DNA from: Magnetofaba australis IT-1
Lineage (GTDB): Bacteria > Pseudomonadota > Magnetococcia > Magnetococcales > Magnetococcaceae
Direction of reading: 5' to 3'
Assembly: GCF_002109495.1 (NCBI RefSeq)
Contig: NZ_LVJN01000018.1
Span: 1-64,000, forward strand
Length of the DNA stretch: 64,000 nt
Shown: positions 14,549 to 24,133 of the stretch, piece after piece
Layout of the letters: the number at the start of each line of letters is the position of its first letter
Position numbering within the stretch: position 1 is the first letter of the stretch
Program-made: the position numbers and the translations under genes
Notes under the pieces: model-generated
What the model saw: the letters and a program-made list of their open reading frames with translations, nothing else
What the model was told of the DNA's origin: nothing
Database searches by the model: none

Positions 14549-16755
14549 AGGAACCGGCGGAAGAGCCTGCTGAGGAGCCTGCGGAAGAACCCGCTGAGGA
14601 GCCTGCGGAAGAGCCTGCTGAGGAAGAACCTGCTGAGGAAGAACCTGCTGAGGAGCCTGCGGAAGAACTAGGCGGCGGCTCTGGTAAGGGTGGTCAGTCC
14701 GGTAAGGGCGGCGGCTCTGGTAAGGGCGGTCAGTCCGGTAAGGGCGGCGGCTCCGGCAAGGGCGGTCAGTCCGGTAAGGGCGGCGGCTCCGGCAAGGGTG
14801 GTCAGTCCGGTAAGGGCGGCGGCTCCGGCAAGGGTGGTCAGTCCGGTAAGGGCGGCGGCTCCGGTAAGGGCGGCGGCTCTGGCAAGGGTGGTCAGTCCGG
14901 CAAGGGCGGCGGCTCTGGCAAGGGTGGTCATTCCGGCAAGGGCGGCGGCTCTGGCAAGGGTGGTCATTCCGGTAAGGGCGGCGGCTCCGGCAAGGGCGGT
15001 CATTCCGGTAAGGGCGGCGGCTCTGGCAAGGGTGGTCATTCCGGTAAGGGCGGCGGCTCCGGCAAGGGTGGTCATTCCGGTAAGGGCGGCGGCTCTGGCA
15101 AGGGTGGTCAGTCCGGCAAGGGCGGCGGCTCTGGCAAGGGTGGTCAGTCCGGCAAGGGCGGCGGCTCTGGCAAGGGTGGTCATTCCGGTAAGGGCGGCGG
15201 CTCTGGCAAGGGTGGCCAGTCCGGTAAGGGCGGCGGCTCTGGCAAGGGTGGTCAGTCCGGTAAGGGCGGCGGCTCTGGCAAGGGTGGCCAGTCCGGTAAG
15301 GGCGGCGGTTCTGGCAAGGGCGGTCAGTCCGGTAAGGGCGGCGGCTCTGGTAAGGGCGGTCAGTCCGGTAAGGGCGGCGGCTCTGGCAAGGGTGGTCAGT
15401 CCGGCAAGGGCGGCGGCTCTGGCAAGGGTGGTCATTCCGGTAAGGGCGGCGGCTCCGGCAAGGGTGGTCATTCCGGTAAGGGCGGCGGCTCTGGCAAGGG
15501 TGGTCAGTCCGGTAAGGGTGATGGTTCCGGCCACGGTGGCGGATCTGGCCAAGGCGGCGATCTTGATTCCCACCTGGGAGTTGAAACCGCCGACGGCGTT
15601 AGCAGCCTGAGCGCTGACGACGTGACTGCGATGCCTGACGGCAATGTGGTGGAATCCAATATGGGCGATCTGGCGCCAATGGACATCTCCGCCACCGCAG
15701 CCGACGGCTCGGAGGATATGTACTTCGTCGTCAGTGACGTGCCCGACGGCGCGGTGCTGGCGGTGGGAGTGGATGAGAACGGTGACATCGTCCAAGCCGG
15801 TATGAATGGCGGCGACGGCACCTGGATTGTCTCGGCCGATGAGATCGGCGACCTGATGATCCTGCCGCCGGAAGGCGTCAGCGGAGGTGAAGGGTTCGAT
15901 ATGACCGTCACCGCCGTGACTGTGGAGGATGATGGAGCCATTAACTTCGACAGCAGCGTCAGCTTCAATGTGACGCTGGATGATTCCTACGGTGAGGATG
16001 GCGCGCGTACCGGCGCCTCCATGGAAGGCGGCGGCGAATCCACTACGGTGGTGATCGCTGACGGCGACCTGCCGGAAGGGGCGATGCTCTCCGAGGGCGT
16101 CTACAACCCGGTGAGCGAAACCTGGGTGATGACCGGCGAAGAGGCCGACGCCCTGGAGATCCTGGCGCCGGATGACTACGACGGCGGCGATCTGGAAGTG
16201 CCGATGACCACCGTCACCACCAGCGACAGCGGTGAGGTGAGCAGCGATGAGGTCAGCTTTGACGTGGATGCCGACGAACTGGGCGTGGCGGAGAACGATG
16301 CCGACGTGACCATGATCGACGGCGGAACCGGCGACGATGATCTCACCGGAACCGGTGGCGATGACTGGATGATGGGCGGATCGGGCGACGACCAGCTGGA
16401 AGGCGGCGCCGGGGATGACATCTTCGAAGGCGGCGCGGGCGACGACTTCATGGTCGGCGATGCAGGCAACGACCTGTTCATCTTCGGCATGAACGAGGGC
16501 TCCGACTTCATCAGCGGCGGCGCCGGGTATACCGACGTGATCCGCATGGACGGCATGACTGAAGATCCGGTCATGGGTCTGGATGATGTGGGTAACTGGA
16601 CCATCACCACTGAGGATGGCTACAGCTACGTGCCGGGTGAAGGCGCTGATGATATGGACTCCATCGTCTTCGACGAAGGCGATGCGGCAGGCACCATCAC
16701 CTTGGAGGATGGCACCGAGATCGACTTCGATGGCATCGACAAGATCATGTGGTAA
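14341..16755 (+). pseudogene. RTX repeat protein, C-terminal part (frame-displaced continuation)
   Basis: Frame open without a stop from GAG at 14341 to TAA at 16755. It continues the AEEP and GSEKGQ blocks and then carries about 23 tandem 12-residue units of the form SGKGGQSGKGGG (14673-15522). Two degenerate beta-modules follow (VVSDVPDGAVLAVGV; VVIADGDLPEGAMLSEGV). The Ca2+-binding RTX nonapeptides come next (GGSGDDQLEGGAGDDIFEG and neighbours, about 16320-16480), then a C-terminal segment of T1SS type. Adding back 11 nt at the break would give one protein of about 1377 residues with the N-terminal part. It has no start of its own except internal GTG/ATG codons near 15622, so it is probably untranslated unless the frame is restored. 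Confidence 0.7.
14673..15522 (+). repeat. 36-nt tandem array encoding SGKGG(Q/H)SGKGGG, about 23 units
   Basis: Glycine, serine and lysine make up nearly every residue, with alternating Q or H at one position. Third-base changes (GGC/GGT, TCT/TCC) are scattered while the amino acids hold, indicating selection or homogenisation at protein level. The array is strongly positively charged and directly follows Glu/Pro-rich acidic repeats, giving a block polyampholyte. Confidence 0.9.
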
Positions 16756-16783
16756 CCACGCCTCTTAACCTCTAGCAACTTGA

Positions 16784-16823
16784 AGCCCCGGAGATGCGAA
16801 TCTCCGGGGCTTTCTCTTTTTTG
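16784..16823 (+). terminator. Rho-independent terminator after the RTX gene
   Basis: AGCCCCGGAGA-tgcgaa-TCTCCGGGGCT followed by TTCTCTTTTTT. An 11-bp perfect stem 29 bp after the stop codon at 16755. Confidence 0.9.
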
Positions 16824-16908
16824 CGGCGCAGGATGTGCTACTATCTGGCGCGGGTTCTACCGGCCATGGGCATGGCTGTGGGTTTCTTCTTGAGGAGTTC
16901 TCTGACTG

Positions 16909-18969
16909 ATGGCCAGACCTTCGTTACCGGTGGGAACGGAAATCGGCGACTACCGCATCGAGCGACTGATTGGGCGAGGCTCGTATGGCCTTATCTACGC
17001 GGCGCAGGATCAGCGCGCCGGGCGGCAGGTGGCGCTGAAGGAGTTCTATCCCCAGCAGTATGCGCGGCGCACAGAGACGGGCCGCGTGGGGCCTAAAAGC
17101 GGATCGGAGAAGATTTTTCAGATCGATCTGGAGTTGTTTGAGATCGAATCGAACCTTTTGCATGGCGTCGCCCCAATTACCGGCATCGCTGCGCCCACAG
17201 GGTATATTCAGTCTGAACTGGGCGGCTTTCACAGTATGCCGTTGGTGGATGGCGAGAGCCTGCTATCGCGCAGCGATCGGCGTAGTTTGGGCGAGGATGA
17301 GATCGCGCAACTGGCAGCCGAACTCCTGCGGTTGACCGATTGGTTGCATGCGCAGGGTATCCTGCACCTGGATATTAAGCTGCACAACGTGATGTTTGAT
17401 CGCCAAGGCCAGGTTTGGCTCAGCGACTTCGGCGCCGCCGTGCGCCTTGATGAGACGGCGCAACGCGATGAGCCGTTCATTATTACGGCTGGGTTCGCGC
17501 CGCCGGAGCAGGTGTGGGGCGAGGGCGAGCAGGTGGGGGTGGAGGCTGATTGGTATGGCGTTGGCGCCACGCTGCATACCTGTTTGGCCGATTTTCGTCC
17601 GCCGGATTCCGACTATCGCCATCGTTTGGTGCATGAGCGGCGTGAGCCGGATCCTCTGGTCGAAGTGGGACCGTTGGCGCCGGGGATGCCACAGGCGTTA
17701 TTGGATGCCGTGCGGGGTTGTTTAAGTTTAGAGCGTAAAGCGCGCCATCAGGGGGTTGAGGCGTTGCGTACGTGGCTGCAAGAGCGTGGGCAAACGGAGA
17801 GGGCTGGAGATGCGGTTGTCGCCGCGCGCCGGGCGGGTGATCTTGCCTGTCTCGAAGAGAACTGGACGCAGGCGCGCGATGGCTATGAAAGCGGCGCACA
17901 GGTGGGAGACTTGCCATGTCAGCTTGCGCTGGCATGGATCTATGATGAGGGCAACACCACGCTCAATGATGAGTCGGCGGCGCTGGAGGTCTATGGCAAA
18001 GCGGCGGATCAGGGGCGCCCGTTGGCGCTCTATCGCGTTTTTCGGATTTTGGAGGAGCGTGAGGAGACGCCGCTGGCTTCTGCGGAGAAATATCTGCTCA
18101 AGGCGGCGGATGCCGGTTACTTGCGCGCGGTGCGAGAGGTGGCGCGGCGCTGGGTGGAGCATGAGGGGAGCATTGATTGGGAAGTGGGTCACGACATGCT
18201 GTGGAGAGCGGCGCGTATGGGCTCGGTGACCAGCCAATACTGGTTGGCGGAGTGGCTCGACGATGAGGAGCGTTGGGAAGAGAAGTGGCGCTGGATGACC
18301 CATGCGGCGCAGGGCGGACGGCGGCGTGCGCAATTGGAGCTGGGGCTGGCCTATTGCAGCGGCGCTCATGGCGTGGTGGCGGTCAATCCCAAGCAGGCGC
18401 GGCGCTGGTTGGAGAAGGCGTGGAACAATGGCTTGAGCGAAGCGGCGGCCCCGTTGGCGGATTTGCTGGCAAGAGGCGCAGGGGGGGCTTGCGATTTTCC
18501 CCGCGCCATTGATCTGCTCTCGCGCATTGAGAAGTGGAGCGGTTCGCGCGCCGCCTATGGCATGGGCATGGCCTACTGGCGCGCGCGTCGACCGCACTAT
18601 GATCCGTTCACCGCCCGGCAGTGGTTTGAAAAAGCGGTTGAGCGGGGCTCCAAGCCCGCGCTGCTGGCCTTGGGCGAGATGTGTCAGGATGGCGTGGGCG
18701 GGGAGCAGGATGTTGAACGCGCCGCCCGCTGCTTTGAGCGCGCTGCCGAGGCTGGCTTGTTTGAAGGCGATTATGCGTTGGGTCGATTATTGGAAAAGTT
18801 GGCGCAGAGCGGCGATGATCCACGCTGGGCGCAGGCCAAAGGCCATTATGAGTCCGCTGCTGGGCAGGGGCATGAGGAGGCCGCCAAACGTCTGCGCAAA
18901 ATGGCCAAGAAAGGCGATGAGTGGACGCGGGTTGAACCGCGTGGCAAGCGCAAACGGCGCAAAAAGTAA
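16909..18969 (+). CDS. Serine/threonine protein kinase with C-terminal Sel1-like repeats
   Basis: 686 residues. Kinase domain about 13-290: glycine loop GRGSYG (22-27), catalytic Lys44 (VALKE), catalytic loop HLDIKLHN (about 153-160), DFG at about 173, and APPE in the activation segment. The HRD arginine is replaced by Leu, so it is a non-RD kinase. From about 300 to 680 run Sel1/TPR-like helical repeats (AALEVYGKAADQGRPLALYRVF; RRWLEKAWNNGLSEAAAPLADLLARGAGG; ARCFERAAEAGLFEGDYALGRLLE), likely a protein-binding scaffold. No transmembrane segment is seen. It lies after the RTX gene's terminator, so it is probably separately transcribed. Targets unknown; the adjacent caspase and RTX proteins are candidates by position only. 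Confidence 0.88.
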   Translation: MARPSLPVGTEIGDYRIERLIGRGSYGLIYAAQDQRAGRQVALKEFYPQQYARRTETGRVGPKSGSEKIFQIDLELFEIESNLLHGVAPITGIAAPTGYIQSELGGFHSMPLVDGESLLSRSDRRSLGEDEIAQLAAELLRLTDWLHAQGILHLDIKLHNVMFDRQGQVWLSDFGAAVRLDETAQRDEPFIITAGFAPPEQVWGEGEQVGVEADWYGVGATLHTCLADFRPPDSDYRHRLVHERREPDPLVEVGPLAPGMPQALLDAVRGCLSLERKARHQGVEALRTWLQERGQTERAGDAVVAARRAGDLACLEENWTQARDGYESGAQVGDLPCQLALAWIYDEGNTTLNDESAALEVYGKAADQGRPLALYRVFRILEEREETPLASAEKYLLKAADAGYLRAVREVARRWVEHEGSIDWEVGHDMLWRAARMGSVTSQYWLAEWLDDEERWEEKWRWMTHAAQGGRRRAQLELGLAYCSGAHGVVAVNPKQARRWLEKAWNNGLSEAAAPLADLLARGAGGACDFPRAIDLLSRIEKWSGSRAAYGMGMAYWRARRPHYDPFTARQWFEKAVERGSKPALLALGEMCQDGVGGEQDVERAARCFERAAEAGLFEGDYALGRLLEKLAQSGDDPRWAQAKGHYESAAGQGHEEAAKRLRKMAKKGDEWTRVEPRGKRKRRKK

Positions 18970-19029
18970 GCCTGATCCGTCCGTGCCTCATCGCGTGGGA
19001 TGGATGAGGAAGGGGCGCTTTTGTAGACG

Positions 19030-20040
19030 TCATCGGGCGCGCACCGCTTGTTTGAGAAACGTTTCCAACCCTGATAGTTTCGCCTTGAGTACATAGGGGC
19101 GCGTTTCGGTTATGGGCAGACACAAGCGCGGAATGGCGAAGTCGCTCTGCTCGCCTTGAGCCCATGCGGGACGCTGGGGCGTGTTGAGGAACCCCATGGA
19201 GAACGGGCTGCGACGGCACGCCTCAACCACACGAGAGTCGACTTCACGCAAGCCGCCAAACGGATAGCTGAACTCATCGCAATTGCAGTGTTGTTGGTAG
19301 AGTTGCGCGCAGCGGGCGAACTCTTGCGCGATGGCGTTATCATCCAGGGTCGCCAACGGCCGATGATCCCAGCCATGGCAGGCGATGCGATGGCCGCGCG
19401 CGGCCAGGGATTTGAGCGTATCGCGGGGCATGGGGGTGAAGCGCAATCTTGCCATATCGTCGGGCATGTCTAAGTGGGCGAATGGCGCCAGCGCATCCAG
19501 GGCGGGCGGCAGTTTGCGCCAAAGGCTCGGGTCGGCGCAGGCGGCGTCATAGAGTCGCGAGAAGGCGGCTTGACGTTGGGCCTTGTCGCCAAGAGTCAAA
19601 TCGACCCCCAATGGGGTGTAGGCGCCTGCCGGGGCGTAACTGACCCATTGCAGAAGTTGGTCCACCGCCAGGGTTTCGCCTGCGCCCTGCAGCGGTTCCA
19701 AGGGGACGAAAAACACCCCGCGCAGCCCCATCTCCTCCAGGATTCCGCCCGCCACCTCGCCTTGGTTTTGGTAACCGTCGTCAAAGGTGATGCGACAGTG
19801 GCCAGCGTGCTCGGACTCTACGGTGATGGGGAGACACTGAGCGATAACGCGCACTTGCGCGGCAAAGGTGGAGGCGGCGTGGGACATGCCCAGGTGCGGC
19901 GTATTGTCGAAGATCGCATCGGGCAGCACGTTGTGGTAGGTGACGTGCAGCGTGCGTCGTCGATTGAGAAAGAAGAACAGACCCGTGACGCCGAACCAGG
20001 CGCACAGCCGGTAGAACAGATCCAGCAGACGATGCTTCAT
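19030..20040 (-). CDS. Polysaccharide deacetylase family protein (NodB-like)
   Basis: 336 residues. Near the N-terminus is a hydrophobic stretch (LFYRLCAWFGVTGLFFFL), possibly a membrane anchor. ITFDDGYQNQ is the NodB motif 1 (catalytic and metal Asp), and RIACHGWDHRPL supplies the metal-binding histidines, consistent with carbohydrate esterase family 4. The protein likely N-deacetylates a surface or lipid-linked sugar. The ATG at 20040 is chosen because AAGGGGATC lies just upstream; a further in-frame start at 20103 lacks this. It is encoded downstream of rfbB on the same strand (66-bp gap), pointing to a surface polysaccharide role. Confidence 0.82.
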   Translation of the reverse strand: MKHRLLDLFYRLCAWFGVTGLFFFLNRRRTLHVTYHNVLPDAIFDNTPHLGMSHAASTFAAQVRVIAQCLPITVESEHAGHCRITFDDGYQNQGEVAGGILEEMGLRGVFFVPLEPLQGAGETLAVDQLLQWVSYAPAGAYTPLGVDLTLGDKAQRQAAFSRLYDAACADPSLWRKLPPALDALAPFAHLDMPDDMARLRFTPMPRDTLKSLAARGHRIACHGWDHRPLATLDDNAIAQEFARCAQLYQQHCNCDEFSYPFGGLREVDSRVVEACRRSPFSMGFLNTPQRPAWAQGEQSDFAIPRLCLPITETRPYVLKAKLSGLETFLKQAVRAR

Positions 20041-20106
20041 AAACGATCCCCTTCGGCCCATGCGTTTGGCGCGCCCGCCGCGCCCGCGTGGCGTCGGGCG
20101 CACCGC

Positions 20107-21159
20107 TCAATAGCGTGGCGCGTACCAATCCACGGTGTCGGCCAAACCCTGCTCGAAATTTGTGGTGGGTCGCCACCCCAACTCTGCTTGCGCGCGCTGG
20201 AATGAGACCGCATAGCGCCAGTCGTGACCTAAGCGATCCTCAACAAAGGTGAGCAATTTCTCATGGGGGGCGTTGTCTGGGTAGCGCACATCCATCAAAT
20301 GACAGATCTTACGCGCCACTTCGATATTGGGGCGCTCGCAGTTACCGCCGAAGTTATAGCTGCGCCCTGTCTGCCCTAGACGCGCGGCGCGGTCGATGCC
20401 GTGGCAGTGATCCTCCACCCACAACCAGTCGCGAATATTGGAGCCGTCGCCATAGATGGGGATCGGTTGTTGATGTCGACAGGAGCGGATGACGGTGGGC
20501 AGAAATTTTTCGTCGTGCTGGCGCGGGCCGTAGTTGTTGGAGCAGTTGGTGATCACCACCGGCAGGCCGTAGGTATGGAAATAGGCGCTGGCCAAGTGGT
20601 CGGCGCCGGCCTTGGTGGCGGAGTAAGGCGAGCGCGGGTCGTAAGGGGTGGACTCCTCAAACGGTGAATCCTCTCGGGTGAGCTGCCCATACACTTCATC
20701 GGTGGAGACGTGGACGAAGCGGCGCTGATCCGCCGCCACACTCTTGCCGTCGGCGCTGAGCCAAGCCGTGCGCGCCGCCTCCAGCAGCACGAAGCTGCCG
20801 ACAAAGTTGGTCTGAATGAAGGCCGCCGGACCGCTGATGGAGTTGTCCACGTGGCTCTCGGCGGCGAAGTGGATCACGGTGTCAAACTTGTGCCGGGCGA
20901 ACAGGTCGGCCACCAGCTTTGCGTCGCAAATATCCCCTTCCACAAAGCTCAGACGCGGATTTTCCCACACTTCCTGCAGATTCTCTTTGCAGCCCGCATA
21001 GGTGAGTTTGTCCAGCACGCATACCAATAGCGTGGGGTGGTTGTCCAACATCACACGCACGAAATTGGAGCCGATAAACCCCGCGCCGCCGGTGACCAGC
21101 ATCGACAGCGGTTCATGAGGCGTTGGCGCCTGGGGCGTGGCGTCTCTGGGCGGGGGCAT
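20107..21159 (-). CDS. rfbB: dTDP-glucose 4,6-dehydratase
   Basis: 350 residues, close to the usual 355. NAD-binding Rossmann motif [31 protein letters not shown], and the catalytic YSATKAGAD (Tyr-xxx-Lys), followed by [17 protein letters not shown], all characteristic of RfbB/RmlB. It converts dTDP-glucose to dTDP-4-keto-6-deoxyglucose. The start at 21159 has AAGGAGAG 8 nt upstream; the later ATG at 21102 would cut the conserved N-terminus very short. It is divergent from rfbA across 222 bp. No rfbC or rfbD is nearby, so the product may feed amino-deoxy sugars or the missing genes lie elsewhere. Confidence 0.93.
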   Translation of the reverse strand: MPPPRDATPQAPTPHEPLSMLVTGGAGFIGSNFVRVMLDNHPTLLVCVLDKLTYAGCKENLQEVWENPRLSFVEGDICDAKLVADLFARHKFDTVIHFAAESHVDNSISGPAAFIQTNFVGSFVLLEAARTAWLSADGKSVAADQRRFVHVSTDEVYGQLTREDSPFEESTPYDPRSPYSATKAGADHLASAYFHTYGLPVVITNCSNNYGPRQHDEKFLPTVIRSCRHQQPIPIYGDGSNIRDWLWVEDHCHGIDRAARLGQTGRSYNFGGNCERPNIEVARKICHLMDVRYPDNAPHEKLLTFVEDRLGHDWRYAVSFQRAQAELGWRPTTNFEQGLADTVDWYAPRY

Positions 21160-21381
21160 GGCGAGGACTCTCCTTGTCGGTGCGGCCTGCACGCAGCGCT
21201 GATCTGCATTAAGCGCATTATTGTGCCCAGGGAGGAAGAAGATGTCTATGTCCACCCGATGGGTGAGCAGGGCAAATGCCAAGCTGCTGGCGCCAACCCT
21301 GCTAAGCATAACGTGTTACCCAATCAGACACGGCGAGGCGCGCCACATCACGGAATGTCTTCACAGCATGAGGAGCAAAAG

Positions 21382-22263
21382 ATGAAGGGGATCATCCTGG
21401 CGGGCGGCAGCGGCACTCGACTGCATCCCATCACCCGCGGGGTGAGCAAACAGATGCTGCCGGTATATGACAAGCCGCTGATCTACTATCCGCTCTCCAC
21501 TCTGATGTTGGCGGGGGTGCGCGAAATCCTCATTATCACCACGCCGCAAGACCAGCCCCGTTTCGTGGACCTGTTGGGGGATGGCGCGGAGTGGGGGGTC
21601 TCATTGCAATACGCGGTGCAGCCCAACCCAGACGGTTTGGCGCAGGCGTTTTTGATTGGCGAATCCTTCGTTGGCGATGACTCGGTGTGTCTGGTGCTGG
21701 GAGATAACATTTTTTACGGCGAAGGGCTCACCAGCACGCTGAAAAACGCCGCCAACAAGCCCGATGGCGGGCGCGTGTTCGCCCACTATGTGCGCGATCC
21801 GCAGCGCTATGGCGTGGTGAGCTTTGACCAATCCGGCAAGGCGACCCATCTGGAGGAGAAGCCCTTGGCGCCCAAATCCCACTACGCTGTGCCGGGCATC
21901 TACTTCTACAGCAATGACGTGATCGAGATTGCGCGCAGTCTCAAGCCCTCGCCGCGCGGCGAGTTGGAGATCACTGACGTCAATCTCCACTATCTCAACG
22001 CCGGGCGTTTGCACGTGGAGATGCTCTGTCGCGGCAGCGCGTGGTTTGATACCGGCACCCATGAGTCGTTAATGGAGGCCGGACAGTTCGTCTATGCGGT
22101 GCAGAAGCGGCAGGGGTTGATGATCGCCTGTCCCGAGGAGATCGCCTGGCGACGCGGCTACATCGACAATGCGCAGTTGGCGCATCTGGCCTCAGAGCTG
22201 AGCAAGAGCGATTACGGCGTCTACTTGCAAGGGTTGCTGGATCAGACGATGCCGCTGCCTTGA
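21382..22263 (+). CDS. rfbA: Glucose-1-phosphate thymidylyltransferase
   Basis: 293 residues, standard length. The N-terminal signature [20 protein letters not shown] plus [19 protein letters not shown] and [10 protein letters not shown] are diagnostic of RfbA/RmlA. It makes dTDP-glucose, the substrate of RfbB encoded divergently upstream. The ATG at 21382 is preceded by AGGAG at 21371-21375; the open frame extending to 21037 is not conserved. It ends 14 bp before the convergent cytidylyltransferase gene. Confidence 0.95.
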   Translation: MKGIILAGGSGTRLHPITRGVSKQMLPVYDKPLIYYPLSTLMLAGVREILIITTPQDQPRFVDLLGDGAEWGVSLQYAVQPNPDGLAQAFLIGESFVGDDSVCLVLGDNIFYGEGLTSTLKNAANKPDGGRVFAHYVRDPQRYGVVSFDQSGKATHLEEKPLAPKSHYAVPGIYFYSNDVIEIARSLKPSPRGELEITDVNLHYLNAGRLHVEMLCRGSAWFDTGTHESLMEAGQFVYAVQKRQGLMIACPEEIAWRRGYIDNAQLAHLASELSKSDYGVYLQGLLDQTMPLP

Positions 22264-22277
22264 ACGCGTTGCGGCGC

Positions 22278-22997
22278 TCAGGCGACCCCGTTCTCCCGCA
22301 ACCACTTTTCAGCGCGCAGCAGATCCTCCGGCTCATGTACGTCGATGCTCTGGGGAATCTCCAAAGAGGCGACGCGCTGCCCCATAAAGCCCCATGGCGG
22401 CTCCCCTTGCGGCCCGTTGAGCAGGGTCTCGGCGCGCAGGGTCCAAAAGTTGTGACAGAGGAAAAAGCAGGGCGGCAGATCTTGTCGGTTGCTGGAGACG
22501 TCGGCGTCGCCATGATCAAAGAAGCTGCCCAGCAGCCCATCCTCACGCAGGGTTTTGGCGCGGAATGGGTGGTGATCCTGATCGCGAACAACCGGCGCTA
22601 CGGCAGTCAACTCCGGGTCGCTCAACAGCATCTGCACGCTCTGGTCGATCCATTGCGGCAGAATGGTGGGGGCATTGGCCAGGATCACCACCAGGATCTC
22701 CGGCGTGGCTCCGGTGCGTTGTTGGATCTCCGCCATCCCGTGCAGCAGGGCGTCCACATGGCGCGCGGTGGGCGCAGCCAAGGCGTCGGGGCGGCGGATG
22801 GGCGCATACCCTTCGGCCTCAGCGGCGGCCAGAATCTTGGGGTCTTCACTACTGGCGAAATGGGCGGTGACGCTCTGCGCCTGTTTGCCCGCCCGCGCGC
22901 CGTAACTGAGCAGAGGACGGCCCAGCAGCTGTTTGACATTTTTGTCGGCCAAGGTGTTGTTGCCTCGGCCTGTGAGTAATGCGGTGACTTGGCTCAT
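22278..22997 (-). CDS. Acylneuraminate cytidylyltransferase-like nucleotidyltransferase
   Basis: 239 residues. The N-terminus (VTALLTGRGNNTLADKNVKQLLGRPLLSYGARAG) follows the CMP-NeuAc synthetase pattern 'ipaRggSKgipxKNixxl.GkPLi', although the usual Arg-Gly-Gly-Ser is altered to TGRGNN. LPQWIDQSVQ and VAPVVRDQDHHPFRAK follow. It probably activates a nonulosonic or related acid sugar as a CMP derivative, but the altered loop makes substrate uncertain. Its ATG overlaps the stop of the glycosyltransferase gene (ATGA), so the two are translationally coupled. Confidence 0.75.
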   Translation of the reverse strand: MSQVTALLTGRGNNTLADKNVKQLLGRPLLSYGARAGKQAQSVTAHFASSEDPKILAAAEAEGYAPIRRPDALAAPTARHVDALLHGMAEIQQRTGATPEILVVILANAPTILPQWIDQSVQMLLSDPELTAVAPVVRDQDHHPFRAKTLREDGLLGSFFDHGDADVSSNRQDLPPCFFLCHNFWTLRAETLLNGPQGEPPWGFMGQRVASLEIPQSIDVHEPEDLLRAEKWLRENGVA

Positions 22998-24133
22998 GCT
23001 TCCTCCGGTTGTGCTGCGCTGATGTCGCTCATCTGGCGATCCAGCCACGCCTCCCACTGTGGGGCGACCTGCTCCCAGCTCCACTCTTGCGCCATGCGCG
23101 CGCCCTGGGCGCCCATTTCGCGCGCCAGTTGCGGCGTGTTGATCAACTGCCCCACGCGCGCGGCCAATTGCTCGTCATCCTCAGCCAGGAAGCCGTTGAG
23201 ACCATCCTCAATGGAGGGCGGCTGGTAGTTGATCCGCGCCACCCCGGGCAAGCCGCACGCCACCGCCTCCTGCAGCGATTTGGGATTGCCTTCAGACTCG
23301 GATGTCATGACAAAAATATCCGCCTGGCGCAGAAGGTCGGCGACCTGTTGCGCCGGGTAGGGGCCGGGAAAGGAGAGGTTCCGCATCTCCAGCTCCTGCG
23401 CTCTGCGCCGGAGCGCGCTGCGTTGGTCGCCGTCGCCGACCCAGATGAAATCGGCCTGTGCATAGCGTTGCGCCAGGGCCAGGAACAGGCTGGGGCGCTT
23501 GTTATCCCCATTGAGGTTGCCCACGCTGACGACCTGAGGCCGCGCATTGACGGCCTTGCTGGACGGGGGGTGAAACAGTGTGAGATCAACACCCAGGGGC
23601 AGGACGTCAATCTTGTCGCCATACTGCACGCGCCCCATGCGCGCCAGGAACGGAGAAATTGCGGCGATGCGGTCCGCGCGCTGCATCTGGCTGTCCCAGT
23701 TGTCCAGACGGCGTCCGCGCATGCAGTAGACCTTATGTCCGTTGTGCTGCGACAGCAGGGCTTCGCGTTGGGCGTCGCCCGCCAGCCCCTCCAGCGTCGT
23801 GACCACGGGGGTGCGGGGGCGTAATCGCTTGAGCAGCCGCACCGCCAGCGTCGCGGTGCTATCGAAGTAGTCTGGGTAGAACACCAGATCCCAGGGTTGG
23901 TTCAGATACCGCCACAGCGCGCGCGCGCGCCACAGCCTGTCGGCGCCCAGGTCGATGAGCGTGATGTGCGGATTGTCACGCGCGTGGGGGGCGGCTTGGT
24001 GATGGTGGAAGGCGTGTACGTCGAAGCGGTCGTAGCGCCAGTGACGGGTGAGCGCTTTGGCGTTAAGCGACTGCGCATTGGTGTTGTCGCGATCCAGGCT
24101 GCGCGCCAGCAGAATGCGTCGGCGACGCGCCAT
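22994..24133 (-). CDS. Glycosyltransferase family 4-like
   Basis: 379 residues with GT-B features. The C-terminal half has VVSVGNLNGDNKRPSLFL, DFIWVGDGDQRSAL, FPGPYPAQQVADLLRQADIFVMTSESEGNPKSLQEAVACGLPGVA and IEDGLNGFLAEDD, which is the donor-binding E-x7-E-like pattern of GT4 enzymes. It most likely adds a hexose or amino sugar to a surface glycan. The start abuts the upstream stop with no spacing, and the end overlaps the cytidylyltransferase start, making a three-gene operon. Confidence 0.85.
   Translation of the reverse strand: MARRRRILLARSLDRDNTNAQSLNAKALTRHWRYDRFDVHAFHHHQAAPHARDNPHITLIDLGADRLWRARALWRYLNQPWDLVFYPDYFDSTATLAVRLLKRLRPRTPVVTTLEGLAGDAQREALLSQHNGHKVYCMRGRRLDNWDSQMQRADRIAAISPFLARMGRVQYGDKIDVLPLGVDLTLFHPPSSKAVNARPQVVSVGNLNGDNKRPSLFLALAQRYAQADFIWVGDGDQRSALRRRAQELEMRNLSFPGPYPAQQVADLLRQADIFVMTSESEGNPKSLQEAVACGLPGVARINYQPPSIEDGLNGFLAEDDEQLAARVGQLINTPQLAREMGAQGARMAQEWSWEQVAPQWEAWLDRQMSDISAAQPEEA

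Noticed and set aside
13810-15522. CRISPR array
   Set aside because: Repeats are directly contiguous coding units without unique spacers, and no cas genes are present. No CRISPR array was found elsewhere in the window.
14668-15795. Long minus-strand frame (about 375 codons) rich in Ala/Leu/Thr across the SGKGG array
   Set aside because: Mirror image of a 36-nt repeat whose period keeps all frames open. The plus-strand frame joins recognisable RTX modules.
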